The notes beneath the pieces are model-generated. The model ran no database searches. It saw only the letters and a program-made list of their open reading frames with translations, and had not been told where the DNA came from. This document shows, piece after piece, positions 33,704-41,988 of a stretch of DNA of 48,783 nucleotides. Location: positions 1 through 48,783 of the forward strand of contig NZ_JAGGPW010000010.1 of the NCBI RefSeq assembly GCF_018613655.1, written 5' to 3'. The position numbers and the translations under genes were made by a program. This DNA is from Planococcus sp. ISL-109 (GTDB lineage Bacteria > Bacillota > Bacilli > Bacillales_A > Planococcaceae). Position 1 is the first letter of the stretch. Every line of letters starts with the position of its first letter.

Positions 33704-34570
33704 CTAAGCTTTTGAAGTAGTAGATTCACCAATAAAGTTCAAAGCTTCTTTTAAATATTTTCGGAACACTTCATGATTTTCACTCATTGGAAAATGTCCG
33801 ATGTCGGCCATCTCAATAAATTTCGCATTTTTTATTTGATCGGCTGTACGTCTTCCATCTTCAGGGGGGGTCAAGTAGTCGTAACTTCCTGTCATCATGA
33901 CTACTTTGATTTTATCCCCTTGGATTTGGTCAAGTTTTCCGCGCAAGTCATGATCGACAGAATAGAAGTAAAGGTCTCCTTTGAATGCTTCGGATCCTTG
34001 TGTGTAGTAGAACCATGTGGCCCAGCGATGTTTGTCCGGCGATTGGGGAGCCATTAAATCCCACACACCGCTTGCGCAAACTTGTGCGGCGTTTGCGTGT
34101 GGATGATGCCACCAGTCCAGATAAAACCCAGGTGCATAATCAGCAGCTTCTACAGGAATGACCGCTTCAAAACGATCCGGGTAGTGAAGTGCCAGTTGCA
34201 GAGCAGCATTTCCTCCAAAAGATGATCCCATAAAAATAGGTTTTTCCAATTCAAGCGCATCGCAAAAAGCCACGACAAATTTTGTAAAGAAGTCCACAGT
34301 TAGTTTATATTCTTCCTTCCACCATTCGGTATTCAGCGGAGGATCTGATTTCCCGTGACGTGGAAGATCATAGGCAATGATTCGATAATTCTGTGTGAAT
34401 TCTTCATCTTCCAGAAGTCCGGTCCATTGATGATTGTGGCATCCTGCTGTGTGTTGGCAAACGATTGGTTGTCCTGTACCGTTCTCTAAGTAAAAGACTC
34501 TGTATTCTTCTCCTTCAACATCAAATGTTACATAACGCCCCGTTACCGGTGAAATTTTAGAATTAGCCAC
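33704..34570 (-). CDS. Alpha/beta-fold hydrolase
   Basis: A 288-residue hydrolase of the alpha/beta fold. HTAGCHNHQW near 40-49 is the oxyanion-loop region, YDLPRHGKSDPP at 67-78 the typical strand and turn, GSSFGG at 115-120 the nucleophile elbow with Ser117, and DIGHFPMSE near the end holds the catalytic His. It probably cleaves an ester or C-C bond. The substrate is unknown. The start is a GTG with AGGAGG 8 bases upstream. It is the second gene of a two-gene operon, 25 bases after the SCP2-like gene, and the two presumably act on one lipophilic substrate. Confidence 0.88.
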   Translation of the reverse strand: MANSKISPVTGRYVTFDVEGEEYRVFYLENGTGQPIVCQHTAGCHNHQWTGLLEDEEFTQNYRIIAYDLPRHGKSDPPLNTEWWKEEYKLTVDFFTKFVVAFCDALELEKPIFMGSSFGGNAALQLALHYPDRFEAVIPVEAADYAPGFYLDWWHHPHANAAQVCASGVWDLMAPQSPDKHRWATWFYYTQGSEAFKGDLYFYSVDHDLRGKLDQIQGDKIKVVMMTGSYDYLTPPEDGRRTADQIKNAKFIEMADIGHFPMSENHEVFRKYLKEALNFIGESTTSKA

Positions 34571-34595
34571 TATAATTTCCTCCTCTTAGTTTAGT

Positions 34596-34988
34596 TTAAA
34601 CCGGTGACCCAACAACTCGAAGCAGCTCTAACTGCGTTGTGATGCAGCGGAGGTTTTGCATTAAAACAATTAAGTCTCCTTCAAGCTTCATATCGCGTTG
34701 GAAGCTGGCTGCCCAAATCCCGTGATACATCGGAGGGGGTGTAGGCATTGAAAATTTCTGCCATGTATCTGCACTGGCGCGAATGGCAAATTGGTACGAG
34801 TCAAGAGGGCCGGGGTCCACAGTGATTTTTTCAACTTTCCCGGCATGCATTTGAATCAGAACTTTTTTGGTTTCCATATCCAACAAATACGTACAAGTGA
34901 AAAACTTGCCATGCGCAGTTAATTCTTCGTTTGTGTCGTTTGCTTCTTGAAAACTCGAAACCCATTGTTGTTCTTTAGCTACTGCCAT
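34596..34988 (-). CDS. SCP2-like small protein, partner of the hydrolase
   Basis: A 130-residue protein. The order of strands and helices (FTCTYLLDM, KKVLIQMHAGKVEKITVDPG, YQFAIRASADTWQKF, KLEGDLIVLMQNLRCITTQLELL) resembles the SCP2 sterol-carrier fold, which binds lipids or acyl chains in a hydrophobic tunnel. No catalytic residues are evident. GGAGG lies 9 bases before the ATG. It precedes the alpha/beta hydrolase by 25 bases, an operon that suggests it binds or delivers the hydrolase substrate. The fold assignment is by pattern and is moderate. Confidence 0.65.
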   Translation of the reverse strand: MAVAKEQQWVSSFQEANDTNEELTAHGKFFTCTYLLDMETKKVLIQMHAGKVEKITVDPGPLDSYQFAIRASADTWQKFSMPTPPPMYHGIWAASFQRDMKLEGDLIVLMQNLRCITTQLELLRVVGSPV

Positions 34989-35076
34989 AAGGTATTGCCT
35001 CCTTGTGTTTTTTTAGTAGCGCCTCTTTTTCCGATTCCACAGCCAGTAACGTCGTCATTTCTTAGGGTGGTCGAAG

Positions 35077-35091
35077 AATAAGAATCTTATT
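35077..35091. promoter_or_regulatory. 15-bp palindrome in the hydrolase operon leader
   Basis: AATAAGAATCTTATT is a near-perfect palindrome lying ~50-60 bases downstream of the promoter below. It may be an operator. No regulator gene is adjacent. Confidence 0.35.
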
Positions 35092-35141
35092 GAACCTCCT
35101 TCAGACAACACGTTTTAATAAAATCTGAATAATCAGTTTTT

Positions 35142-35150
35142 ATTATAGCA
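35142..35150 (-). promoter_or_regulatory. Extended -10 promoter of the hydrolase operon
   Basis: TGCTATAAT on the minus strand is an extended -10 element ~155 bp before the SCP2-like gene. There is no good -35 at 17 bp, which extended -10 promoters tolerate. Confidence 0.5.
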
Positions 35151-35280
35151 TACGCTTACAAAACTAGGAGTGTAAATTAATTGGCAGTACGCTCAAGTAC
35201 GTAAGATGAGCTATGTGTTCAAAAGCAAACTGGAAATGATAAGTTGTTTTAAAAAGTGAAACTTGATATAAAACGAGCAA

Positions 35281-35337
35281 ATAGCCGAATGAGAGAGATC
35301 TAATAAGACCTCTCTCATTCGGCTATTTAATCTTTTT
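35281..35337 (+). terminator. Perfect 17-bp hairpin terminator with no gene before it
   Basis: The arms 35281-35297 and 35310-35326 are perfectly complementary, then TTAATCTTTTTT. No plus-strand gene ends nearby, so it terminates a short non-coding transcript or acts as an attenuator before the 64-residue gene. The stretch 35151-35280 shows no frame. Confidence 0.7.
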
Positions 35338-35434
35338 TACTAATTATTCTTAGTCTTATGTATATTGGAAACATCTGTATATTGCAGAAGGAGCCTGCTT
35401 CTTGTAACATCCTAAGAAATGAGGGGGATTCAGT

Positions 35435-35629
35435 ATGCCCAAAAAAAGCTATGATGAAATGACTGATCAGGAAAAAGTAGAGTATCACGAAGGCATGCAA
35501 CGAGCCGAAAAGGCGGAGAATGTTGGGAAAGGGATGCAAAAAGCTGGTGGCGCAATGGTGGGGATTGGCTGTTTGATGACCTTGTTCATAACTATCCCGA
35601 TTATCTTACTTGTACTATTTCTATTATAA
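35435..35629 (+). CDS. Small single-span membrane protein
   Basis: A 64-residue protein: a hydrophilic, charged N-terminal half (YDEMTDQEKVEYHEGMQRAEKAE), a Gly-rich hinge, then a strong C-terminal membrane segment MVGIGCLMTLFITIPIILLVLFLL. GAGGGGG lies 8 bases before the ATG. Similar tail-anchored small proteins are common in Bacillales but have no assigned role. A strong orphan terminator upstream may control it. Confidence 0.7.
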   Translation: MPKKSYDEMTDQEKVEYHEGMQRAEKAENVGKGMQKAGGAMVGIGCLMTLFITIPIILLVLFLL

Positions 35630-35642
35630 GCAAAAAATCGCT

Positions 35643-35793
35643 TCCCTGTGTAAAAAACAATTCTAAACGATTTTGACAATACACGACAATTTATACTCCA
35701 TACATTGCATTCCCGCTGTATCAAAATTGCAGGTGTGGTTTTTTCAATTTATTCATCCATATAAATTGTGTGGGAATCGTGCGAAACACAGGG
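35643..35793. repeat. REP/MITE-like repeat (family A), reference full-length copy
   Basis: A 151-bp element with ends TCCCTGTGT (35643-35651) and ACACAGGG (35786-35793), and internal blocks AAACGATTTTGACAATACAC, ACTCCATACATT and GGTGTGGTTTTTTC. It lies 13 bases after the stop of the small membrane protein and may terminate it. The tail GGGAACTGCTGGTAAA follows. Confidence 0.85.
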
Positions 35794-35963
35794 GCGATTT
35801 GGGAACTGCTGGTAAAGTTTGAGTTAAAGGTACGGGGTATATTATGTTATCGTTAAGCCGTAGCAAGCGCATTATCCCCTTACTTCCCGATTAGCGAACC
35901 TGGTTTTATTCAATCGTACTACTCTAAAATAAGACCCAAAATAGAAAGTAGGGTGTGTGTTAA

Positions 35964-36698
35964 ATGAAATCGTATATTGTCCGAATCGAACTTGAACACT
36001 CTGACCCGCTGATTTGGCGCCAAGTGATCATGCCGGCAGGGGCCACATTCAATATGCTCCACGACATCGTGCAGCAGACCAGTAATTTTCAGAGCGGTTA
36101 TCCATATGAGGCTTACCATTTGTTTGAATTTGATTTGGCAGAAGACGGGATCCGGGTGACGAACGACGAGGAAGCCTACTTGGAACATCAGTATTACAAG
36201 AAGAACAAAAAAGAATTCGCGGAGCGGCTGAAGAATATGAAGCCCGAACATAAGCGGTTCGAAGAAGCTTACCAGCAGCGAATCTCGGCGGTTGTGCGGA
36301 AGCCTTCCGGAATCAAGATCGATGAATATCTGGAGAAGCACGACGAGCTCCTTTACAACTACGACTTCGGGGACGGCTGGCAGTTCCGCATCAAACTGGA
36401 AGACATCGTCGACGATTATTATTTCGGTTTTCCGACGCTGCTGGACGGGGCAGAAACAGCGCCGCCGGAAGATGTGGGCGGGATTCCGGGGTTTTATGAG
36501 TTCCTGAAAGTTTACCGGGATCCAAAGCATCCGGAGCACAAAGAAACTAAGGACTGGGCGGATAGCCTGTATTTTAGGGAGTATGATCCTGATCTGATGA
36601 ACATGCTGCTGAAAAGCCGGATGTACAAAAAGACAGAATGGGATAAGATCCATCATGAGAATCACCGGGTGATTGAGGATAAATATCGGAAGGGTTGA
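35964..36698 (+). CDS. Plasmid pRiA4b ORF-3 family protein
   Basis: A 244-residue member of the family named after plasmid pRiA4b ORF-3. The N-terminal IVRIELEHSDPLIWRQVIMPAGATFNMLHDIVQ and the YNYDFGDGWQFRIKLE segment around 130-145 are its hallmarks. The molecular function is not established. AGGGTGTG precedes the ATG. The gene is GC-richer and intact, while its last ~50 residues also occur as a relic at 26303-26452, pointing to a duplication or a decayed paralogue. It is followed by a repeat-borne terminator. Confidence 0.85.
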   Translation: MKSYIVRIELEHSDPLIWRQVIMPAGATFNMLHDIVQQTSNFQSGYPYEAYHLFEFDLAEDGIRVTNDEEAYLEHQYYKKNKKEFAERLKNMKPEHKRFEEAYQQRISAVVRKPSGIKIDEYLEKHDELLYNYDFGDGWQFRIKLEDIVDDYYFGFPTLLDGAETAPPEDVGGIPGFYEFLKVYRDPKHPEHKETKDWADSLYFREYDPDLMNMLLKSRMYKKTEWDKIHHENHRVIEDKYRKG

Positions 36699-36739
36699 GA
36701 TGTTTTCGATTTCATTTGGCCATTTAGCGCCAAAAAATC

Positions 36740-36836
36740 GCGTCCCTTGTCAAACTCAACTCAGTTTGTTAGCAACAATTGCATGAAGAAAAAGCCGTAC
36801 CCAGTGATCTCAAGGATGAACGGGTACAGCTTTAAT
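36740..36836 (+). terminator. Repeat-borne terminator of the pRiA4b ORF-3 gene
   Basis: AAAGCCGTACCC (36791-36802) pairs with GGGTACAGCTTT (36822-36833). The hairpin and left flank are shared with 13752-13846. A family A-like right end (GAATTGTGTCGCTCCCGGG) follows near 36901, so 36740-36920 may be one element. Confidence 0.7.
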
Positions 36837-37024
36837 ATTATATCTGGGAGTTTAAATATTCATAATGGAGCTCGACACAAGGACAATCTGGGAACTGCTG
36901 AGAATTGTGTCGCTCCCGGGAGAGTGAAGATGAACTAGACTATCCGATTGCGATTGCAGGGGATTTTTGGCTGACTAAATATTACTAACGTATTCCTCAC
37001 CAAATAGGATAGGGGGAGCCGAGC

Positions 37025-37750
37025 ATGAAAAAAGCGATGAAAAGTATTTTATGGGTGTTGTTTTTTACTTTCCTTCTATTGGTTGTACCCAGGTTATCCG
37101 GCATGATTGCAAACTTGTTCGATTATCAAGCAATTGATCCGGACGGCGCATACGCTTGGATGTCATTAAGGCATCTGGTTCAAGCTCTTATCTTTCTCAT
37201 TTTTATAGTCATTCTTAATATTTTTAAACCGCTAAAATATGGTTTTGGCTGGGGCAACAAAGAAGTCGGCAAGAAATATGTTTTATCCTTTACGCTTATT
37301 TTCGGCGCAGGCTCAGTTGTGTCACATTTATTGACGATTCTTACCGGCTCATTTCAACAATTCCCCTATCCTTTAACGGCAAGTAATATCCTAGGGCAAC
37401 TGAGTTTTCAGCTTTTATTGTCAGGGCCGTCAGAGGAACTTATTTTTAGAGCGTTTGCGATCACCATGCTGGGAGTTGTCATAAAAAATCGATGGTTTAA
37501 TGGAAAAGTCAGTGCAGCCAATATCATTGCTGCGGTTATTTTTGGATTGGCACACATGAGCTTTTCTTTTGCACCCTTCGCAGTTGTTTATCATCCGTTC
37601 CAAGTCGTCATGGCAATTGTGCTGGGGCTCTTTTATGGCGATTGTTATGAAAAAACTAAGAGTATGTATTACCCGATGATGATGCACAGTATTAGTAACA
37701 TTGTGATGGTAGGTCTTACTATTATTGCTACATTTATTTTGTCCCGCTAA
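37025..37750 (+). CDS. CPBP-family intramembrane metalloprotease
   Basis: A 241-residue membrane protein with ~7 hydrophobic segments. Motifs: SEELIFRAF (EExxxR, about residue 137), IFGLAHMSF (FxxxH) and MMMHSISN (HxxxN), the three metal-binding elements of CPBP/ABI proteases. AGGGGGAG lies 6 bases before the ATG. It is only distantly similar to the CPBP protein at 32261. The role is unknown; peptide processing or self-immunity are the family's usual roles. Confidence 0.88.
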   Translation: MKKAMKSILWVLFFTFLLLVVPRLSGMIANLFDYQAIDPDGAYAWMSLRHLVQALIFLIFIVILNIFKPLKYGFGWGNKEVGKKYVLSFTLIFGAGSVVSHLLTILTGSFQQFPYPLTASNILGQLSFQLLLSGPSEELIFRAFAITMLGVVIKNRWFNGKVSAANIIAAVIFGLAHMSFSFAPFAVVYHPFQVVMAIVLGLFYGDCYEKTKSMYYPMMMHSISNIVMVGLTIIATFILSR

Positions 37751-37834
37751 AGGACACCTGTTGAAAATGTCAGAAGATATTACCTCATGGCGTGGCTCAT
37801 ATTGAGAAGATTGTGAGGCCTTTGTAAAATCACG

Positions 37835-37963
37835 CCCCTGTGCTAAAAAAATTCTAAACGATTCTGATAATACACGACACTTTATATTCTATACATTCCT
37901 ACCACTGCTACATCGTTATTGCGACTTCGTTTTAATTGTGTGAGAATTGTGCGGAACACAGGG
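37835..37963. repeat. REP/MITE-like repeat (family A), full-length, fused to the SEC-C gene end
   Basis: The ends CCCCTGTGC (37835) and ACACAGGG (37956-37963) with the ATTCTAAACGATTCTGATAATACACGACA-type interior. The minus-strand SEC-C frame runs ~82 bases into it, so its last ~27 codons are repeat DNA. Confidence 0.8.
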
Positions 37964-39270
37964 TCCCTTTCTGTATTTTCAGGATCCAGTTTAAATGCCT
38001 GTTTGGTGAGTTTTTGGCGTTCCTTTTCAGTTCGGGCCTCATAAGCCTGATAGCTTGTGAGTTGCGCAGCTTCAGCATCATTAGCCGGCGAGTAGGGGGA
38101 ATTCATCGATTGTTGAATAAGCCGGTTCAGATCATCTTCGGTTGCGGCAATTGAATGCTGCGTCCGCATAACCATTTGCCACATGCCACGTTCGGTGATT
38201 CGTGGATCGGTGCCCATTGTCGTCAGCATTTGCGGCATAGCCATGTGCGGGTCAACATCCATATCGAGATCAAAATCCAGATCGGAATCCGGATCTTTTA
38301 GACCTTCCGCCATTCCTTGGATTCGTTCCATCAGGTAGTTTTCCATGAGATCACGATATTTTGTTAAGGAAGCGACTGATGTCCCAAAATACTCGGCAAG
38401 GGTCTTTTGCGTGACGTACAGGTTCCCAAAAAAACCGAAGAGATTGATCGCCTGCAGAATGCCGGCTGCGACGCCTTCCGGTTTGCGGGCATTGAGTGGA
38501 ACTTCGGCCAGGAAAGAGTAAGCCATGTTTCTGGGAAGCTCGTTTTCAAAATCATGTTTTTTCAAGAAGCTTTCGACCAGTTCGAGTACATCCGTTTCAA
38601 ATACAGGCAGTTCCGGTAATTGGACTTGCTCGGCAAGGATTTTGTATAGCTCCAGCGAATCACTGATGCCGTTCGCTAGTTTGGATTTGATCCCTTCGAC
38701 TACGGCTTTCTGATGCGGCGGGATAAAGAGGATGCCGGAAGTCGGCTGCAATTCCTTTTTGTTCTCTAACGGGTTTCGCATGACGAGCCCGAACAGCCAC
38801 TCGCCGGCTTGACCCTGTGTGGATCCCGGAAACTGGTAGGTGTCACTCGTCAGCACATCACGAATGACGAAATTTTCGCCTTCGACTTTCTGTATTTCCG
38901 CAAGCAGGTAAAACGGCTCTTCCCACGAAGTCAGCACATCAATGATGCGCTGGCGTTTCTGGTGCTTTTTTTGGCGGGCGATGTATTTCTTCCAAATGTC
39001 CACTCGGTCATGGTAAATATAAGATTCATATGCGGTCGCTTCTATCATGTCCGTATCGAACACTTGAGATAAAGCTGTCTTCTAGTGGCGGGTGCGCTGC
39101 TCCACTTCGAAATAATTGGCGGGTTCTAAACCTTCTTCAGCGAAGCCTTCCATGATCTTTTCCAGCTCTGAACTGATTATTTCCTGCAAATCCACCACTT
39201 GTTCCTTGCCGCAGCATTTCTTGTATTTTTTGCCGCTGCCGCACGGGCAGGGATCATTTCGTCCGACCAT
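37882..39270 (-). pseudogene. SEC-C motif protein gene with in-frame amber stop
   Basis: Codons 1-62 from the ATG at 39270 encode a SEC-C zinc-binding motif ([13 protein letters not shown]) and a helical segment ending QRTRH, then a TAG at 39084-39082. The same frame continues KTALSQVFDTDMIEATAYESY and runs 399 more codons to 37882, including an acidic region (DPDSDLDFDLDMD). In related Bacillus proteins a Trp is expected at the TAG position (W-x-x-A-L-S), so TGG to TAG is the likely change. The C terminus is also altered: the last ~27 residues come from a family A repeat. The intact protein would be ~460 residues, perhaps linked to SecA-type or metal chemistry. Read-through cannot be excluded. 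Confidence 0.8.
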
Positions 39271-39355
39271 GAGATCCTCTCTTTTCTTTAGCTATTTTCT
39301 TAATCGTACAGAGACTGTGTTTGAAGTTCAAGGAAGAGGTGGGAGGAAGAGATGT

Positions 39356-39376
39356 GTCCCTGTGTGAGACACAATT
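39356..39376. repeat. REP/MITE-like repeat (family A), left-end fragment
   Basis: TGTCCCTGTGTGAGACACAA, immediately before the terminator of the FUSC gene. Confidence 0.6.
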
Positions 39377-39382
39377 TAATTT

Positions 39383-39430
39383 AAAACGGCCGTGCCGGAA
39401 ACAGTTCAGTTTCCGGCACGGCCGTTTTAC
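39383..39430 (-). terminator. Perfect 20-bp GC-rich terminator of the FUSC permease gene
   Basis: The arms 39383-39402 and 39409-39428 are perfectly complementary with a 6-base loop, A4/T4 on the flanks, ten bases past the minus-strand stop. Confidence 0.9.
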
Positions 39431-39437
39431 TATCTGT

Positions 39438-40490
39438 TTACGATTTTTCCGCTTCCTGTGCGGCCTTCACGCTATTCGGATCAAAAAACTTATCCACTAA
39501 ATCATAAATTGTGATGAGCTCGTAAAGAATCGTGAATTCCGGCGGAAACATGGTAGGGTGCAGGGCATCGTTTGCCGGTACTCGTTTGCTGTTCTCCCAG
39601 AATAGGTCGGTAATACTTTTTAATTGCTGCTGATGCTTTTCGTGATCGTAATTAATGGAATACCGCAAGTCGTTCGCGAGCGCCGTAACGGCATGCATAA
39701 TAATATCCCGCTCAGCTTTTGTCCACTGAATATCATGCAGGGGGACACGAAGTAAAGCATTTAAATGGAACTCGAGATTATGTAAAAATAGCAATTGCCT
39801 TTCCGCCATGCGAAGCTCAGCTTCCCTTCCGCGAACCCAAGGATAAAGACTCGCTTCATCCCGCTGGAAATGAATTAATTTCTCCGTCTTTCTAATTTCC
39901 GTAGTCAGTCGCTTAACAACCTCCCTATCTTCTTGAAGGTTCGCATCACCGTCAAATAGGATCGTGCGGAATGTGTGTTCCAACATACTTCCTGCACGTT
40001 CACTAATACTTTTGATACTTTTCAGGATATCTGTACTGTAGTTTGGCGGGAAAATGAGCATGTTTACAGCGGTAGACACGAGCAAGCCAATAGTCGTCGT
40101 ACCTAATCGAATGAAGAAAGCGATTAGGAAATTATCGTGGATGACTTCTACCATGGCTACGGCTGTCAATGTTGCAACGAGTAAGCCGGCATGCAGATTG
40201 AGTCTATAACAGACTAAAATAGTGGCAACAGCAGCGAGTGTATAGGTAATCGGGGAATTCCCGAAGAGTGTAATAAAGAAAACAGCGAATGCAGAGCCAA
40301 TAGCAGATGCCGGGAACCTTACCAGTCCCTTTTTAATCGAATCGCTAACAGTTGGCTCAATCGTAACGATTGCCGTGATGACAGCAAAGACAGGCGGCCA
40401 GTTAAACCATTCACAAATAGTGGCTGTTAAAAATATAGCTATACCTGTTTTCACAATTCGACTGCCATTGAAATGAAAGGGTCGCCTCAT
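39438..40490 (-). CDS. FUSC/aromatic acid exporter-type membrane protein (YgaE-like)
   Basis: A 350-residue protein with six hydrophobic segments in residues ~12-160 (KTGIAIFLTATICEWFNWPPVFAVITAIVTIEPTVSDSIKKGL is the family's opening) and a long cytoplasmic helical C-terminal half. It matches the DUF939/ArAE group, of which B. subtilis YgaE is an example. It probably exports aromatic or other organic anions or acts as a dimeric scaffold. No direct evidence of substrate. GGAG lies ~13 bases before the ATG, a weak spacing. It is monocistronic with a strong terminator. Confidence 0.85.
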   Translation of the reverse strand: MRRPFHFNGSRIVKTGIAIFLTATICEWFNWPPVFAVITAIVTIEPTVSDSIKKGLVRFPASAIGSAFAVFFITLFGNSPITYTLAAVATILVCYRLNLHAGLLVATLTAVAMVEVIHDNFLIAFFIRLGTTTIGLLVSTAVNMLIFPPNYSTDILKSIKSISERAGSMLEHTFRTILFDGDANLQEDREVVKRLTTEIRKTEKLIHFQRDEASLYPWVRGREAELRMAERQLLFLHNLEFHLNALLRVPLHDIQWTKAERDIIMHAVTALANDLRYSINYDHEKHQQQLKSITDLFWENSKRVPANDALHPTMFPPEFTILYELITIYDLVDKFFDPNSVKAAQEAEKS

Positions 40491-40624
40491 ATTTTAACCA
40501 CCATCTCCTTTACGCAGTATTTCCACTGAAGTTCAGTATATCATCCATTTCTATATGTACTCCAAGGCAATTACAATCAGCATTGAGAATATGAAAGTAA
40601 AAAGTAATGATGATAGGGAATTGC

Positions 40625-40650
40625 GTCCCTGTGTTAAAAAAATTTGAAAC
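40625..40650. repeat. REP/MITE-like repeat (family A), left-end fragment
   Basis: GTCCCTGTGTTAAAAAAATT, left terminus only, in the divergent spacer between the FUSC and ZIP genes. Confidence 0.55.
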
Positions 40651-40787
40651 AGACCGACTGAATATTCCGTCATTATTTATGCGACTAGTGTTCTGTTTTA
40701 GGTTTACAAAAAGAGGAAATAAGGAATAAATCTATCAAACATTATAATTGCTGTTTCTTAGGCGAAATTAAGCCAGTAACCTTTAGT

Positions 40788-40823
40788 AACCGCTAATTCT
40801 TCAGTGAATTAGCGGTTTTTTAG
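40788..40823 (+). terminator. Orphan terminator 35 bp before the ZIP transporter
   Basis: AACCGCTAATTC (40788-40799) pairs perfectly with GAATTAGCGGTT (40806-40817), then TTTT. No plus-strand gene ends before it, so it may be an attenuator for the transporter or the end of a small RNA starting after 40500. Confidence 0.7.
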
Positions 40824-40857
40824 ACTTTTCCACGCATATGTGAGGATGTGATGATTC

Positions 40858-41658
40858 TTGGTTGAATGGTTGATCGGCGTGCCTCCTGTCATGCAAGCTT
40901 TGCTCGCTTCGCTTTTCACATGGGGCGTTACAGCGATTGGAGCTGCAACAGTTTTTCTCGTGAAAAACATTAATTTGAAAATCATGGATGCCATGTTGGG
41001 CTTTGCCGGAGGGGTCATGATCGCCGCGAGCTTCTGGTCCCTTTTGTCTCCCGCGATAGCAATGGCGGAACATTCGCATTCCCAGCCCGCATGGCTCATC
41101 AGTGCCGTCGGTTTCATGGCGGGCGGATTATTCATTTTCCTTTTAAACCGGTACATTCCCCATCAGCATCCGTCCGATAAAAATATCACACCAAGTGCGA
41201 ATCGCAGCCGGCTTTTAGTGCTCGCAATCACATTGCATAACATCCCCGAAGGACTCGCTGTAGGCGTCGCCTTCGGGGCGGTGGCGGCTGGCTATGAAGA
41301 AGCTTCACTTGCGGGCGCCGTCGCTTTGGCAATCGGCATCGGATTACAGAACTTTCCTGAAGGGGTTGCAGTTGCGATGCCAATCCGCCTTGAAGGAAAA
41401 TCCCGCCTGAAAAGCTTTATGTACGGACAGGCTTCGGCGCTCGTCGAGCCGGTGGCGGCGGTGGTGGGCGCTTTAGCCGTCAGCATGATGCAGCCGCTGC
41501 TTCCTTATGCCTTGAGTTTCGCTGCGGGGGCAATGATTTTCGTCGTCGCAGAAGAAGTGATTCCGGGTTCACGGGAAAACGGCAACCACGGACTTGCGGC
41601 CAATAGTCTACTTATCGGCTTTGCCGTCATGATGATGCTCGATGTCGCGTTGAGCTGA
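40858..41658 (+). CDS. ZIP-family divalent metal transporter (GufA-like)
   Basis: A 266-residue membrane protein with ~8 hydrophobic segments. The metal-binding helices show HNIPEGLAVG and QNFPEGVAVAMP, the H-N-x-P-E-G and N-x-P-E-G motifs of ZupT/GufA-type ZIP proteins, and EEVIPGS in the last helices. It likely imports zinc or other divalent cations. A His-rich loop (HSHSQPAW) lies between early helices. The start is a TTG at 40858. GAGG lies 12 bases upstream and an in-frame stop is just before, so no earlier start exists. An orphan terminator in the leader suggests regulated entry. Confidence 0.9.
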   Translation: MVEWLIGVPPVMQALLASLFTWGVTAIGAATVFLVKNINLKIMDAMLGFAGGVMIAASFWSLLSPAIAMAEHSHSQPAWLISAVGFMAGGLFIFLLNRYIPHQHPSDKNITPSANRSRLLVLAITLHNIPEGLAVGVAFGAVAAGYEEASLAGAVALAIGIGLQNFPEGVAVAMPIRLEGKSRLKSFMYGQASALVEPVAAVVGALAVSMMQPLLPYALSFAAGAMIFVVAEEVIPGSRENGNHGLAANSLLIGFAVMMMLDVALS

Positions 41659-41690
41659 AAACAGAAAATGCTAGCTAGAAGTTGAGACGT

Positions 41691-41883
41691 GTCCCTGTGT
41701 CAGGCACAATTCTAGAACCAAGATCCTTGTGCTAGAAGCAATTCGGTGAAATAAAGTCCCTGAAATAAAGTCCCTGTGTCACACACAATTAGCGTGCAAT
41801 TTTGGCTAAGACGCACTCGCTGCATCAACGCAGCGGCTGTGTTTTTTTTTGGCCTGTCTATAAATTGTACGGCACTCAGGGAA
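41691..41883. repeat. REP/MITE-like repeat (family A), composite copy with terminator
   Basis: Two TCCCTGTGTCA(G/C) blocks ~80 bp apart (with a short duplication TGAAATAAAGTCCC in between), then a hairpin CGCTGC/GCAGCG (41819-41835) with T9 and the right end CACTCAGGGA. It follows the ZIP gene and probably terminates it. Confidence 0.75.
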
Positions 41884-41988
41884 CCATCGTGATTTTCTTA
41901 AATACGTTTGTGTGAACCGGCCCCAAACAGGGAACCCATTTACTACTAGGACAAGTCCATGATTGGATTGGAAAAGGAGAATGTCAAC

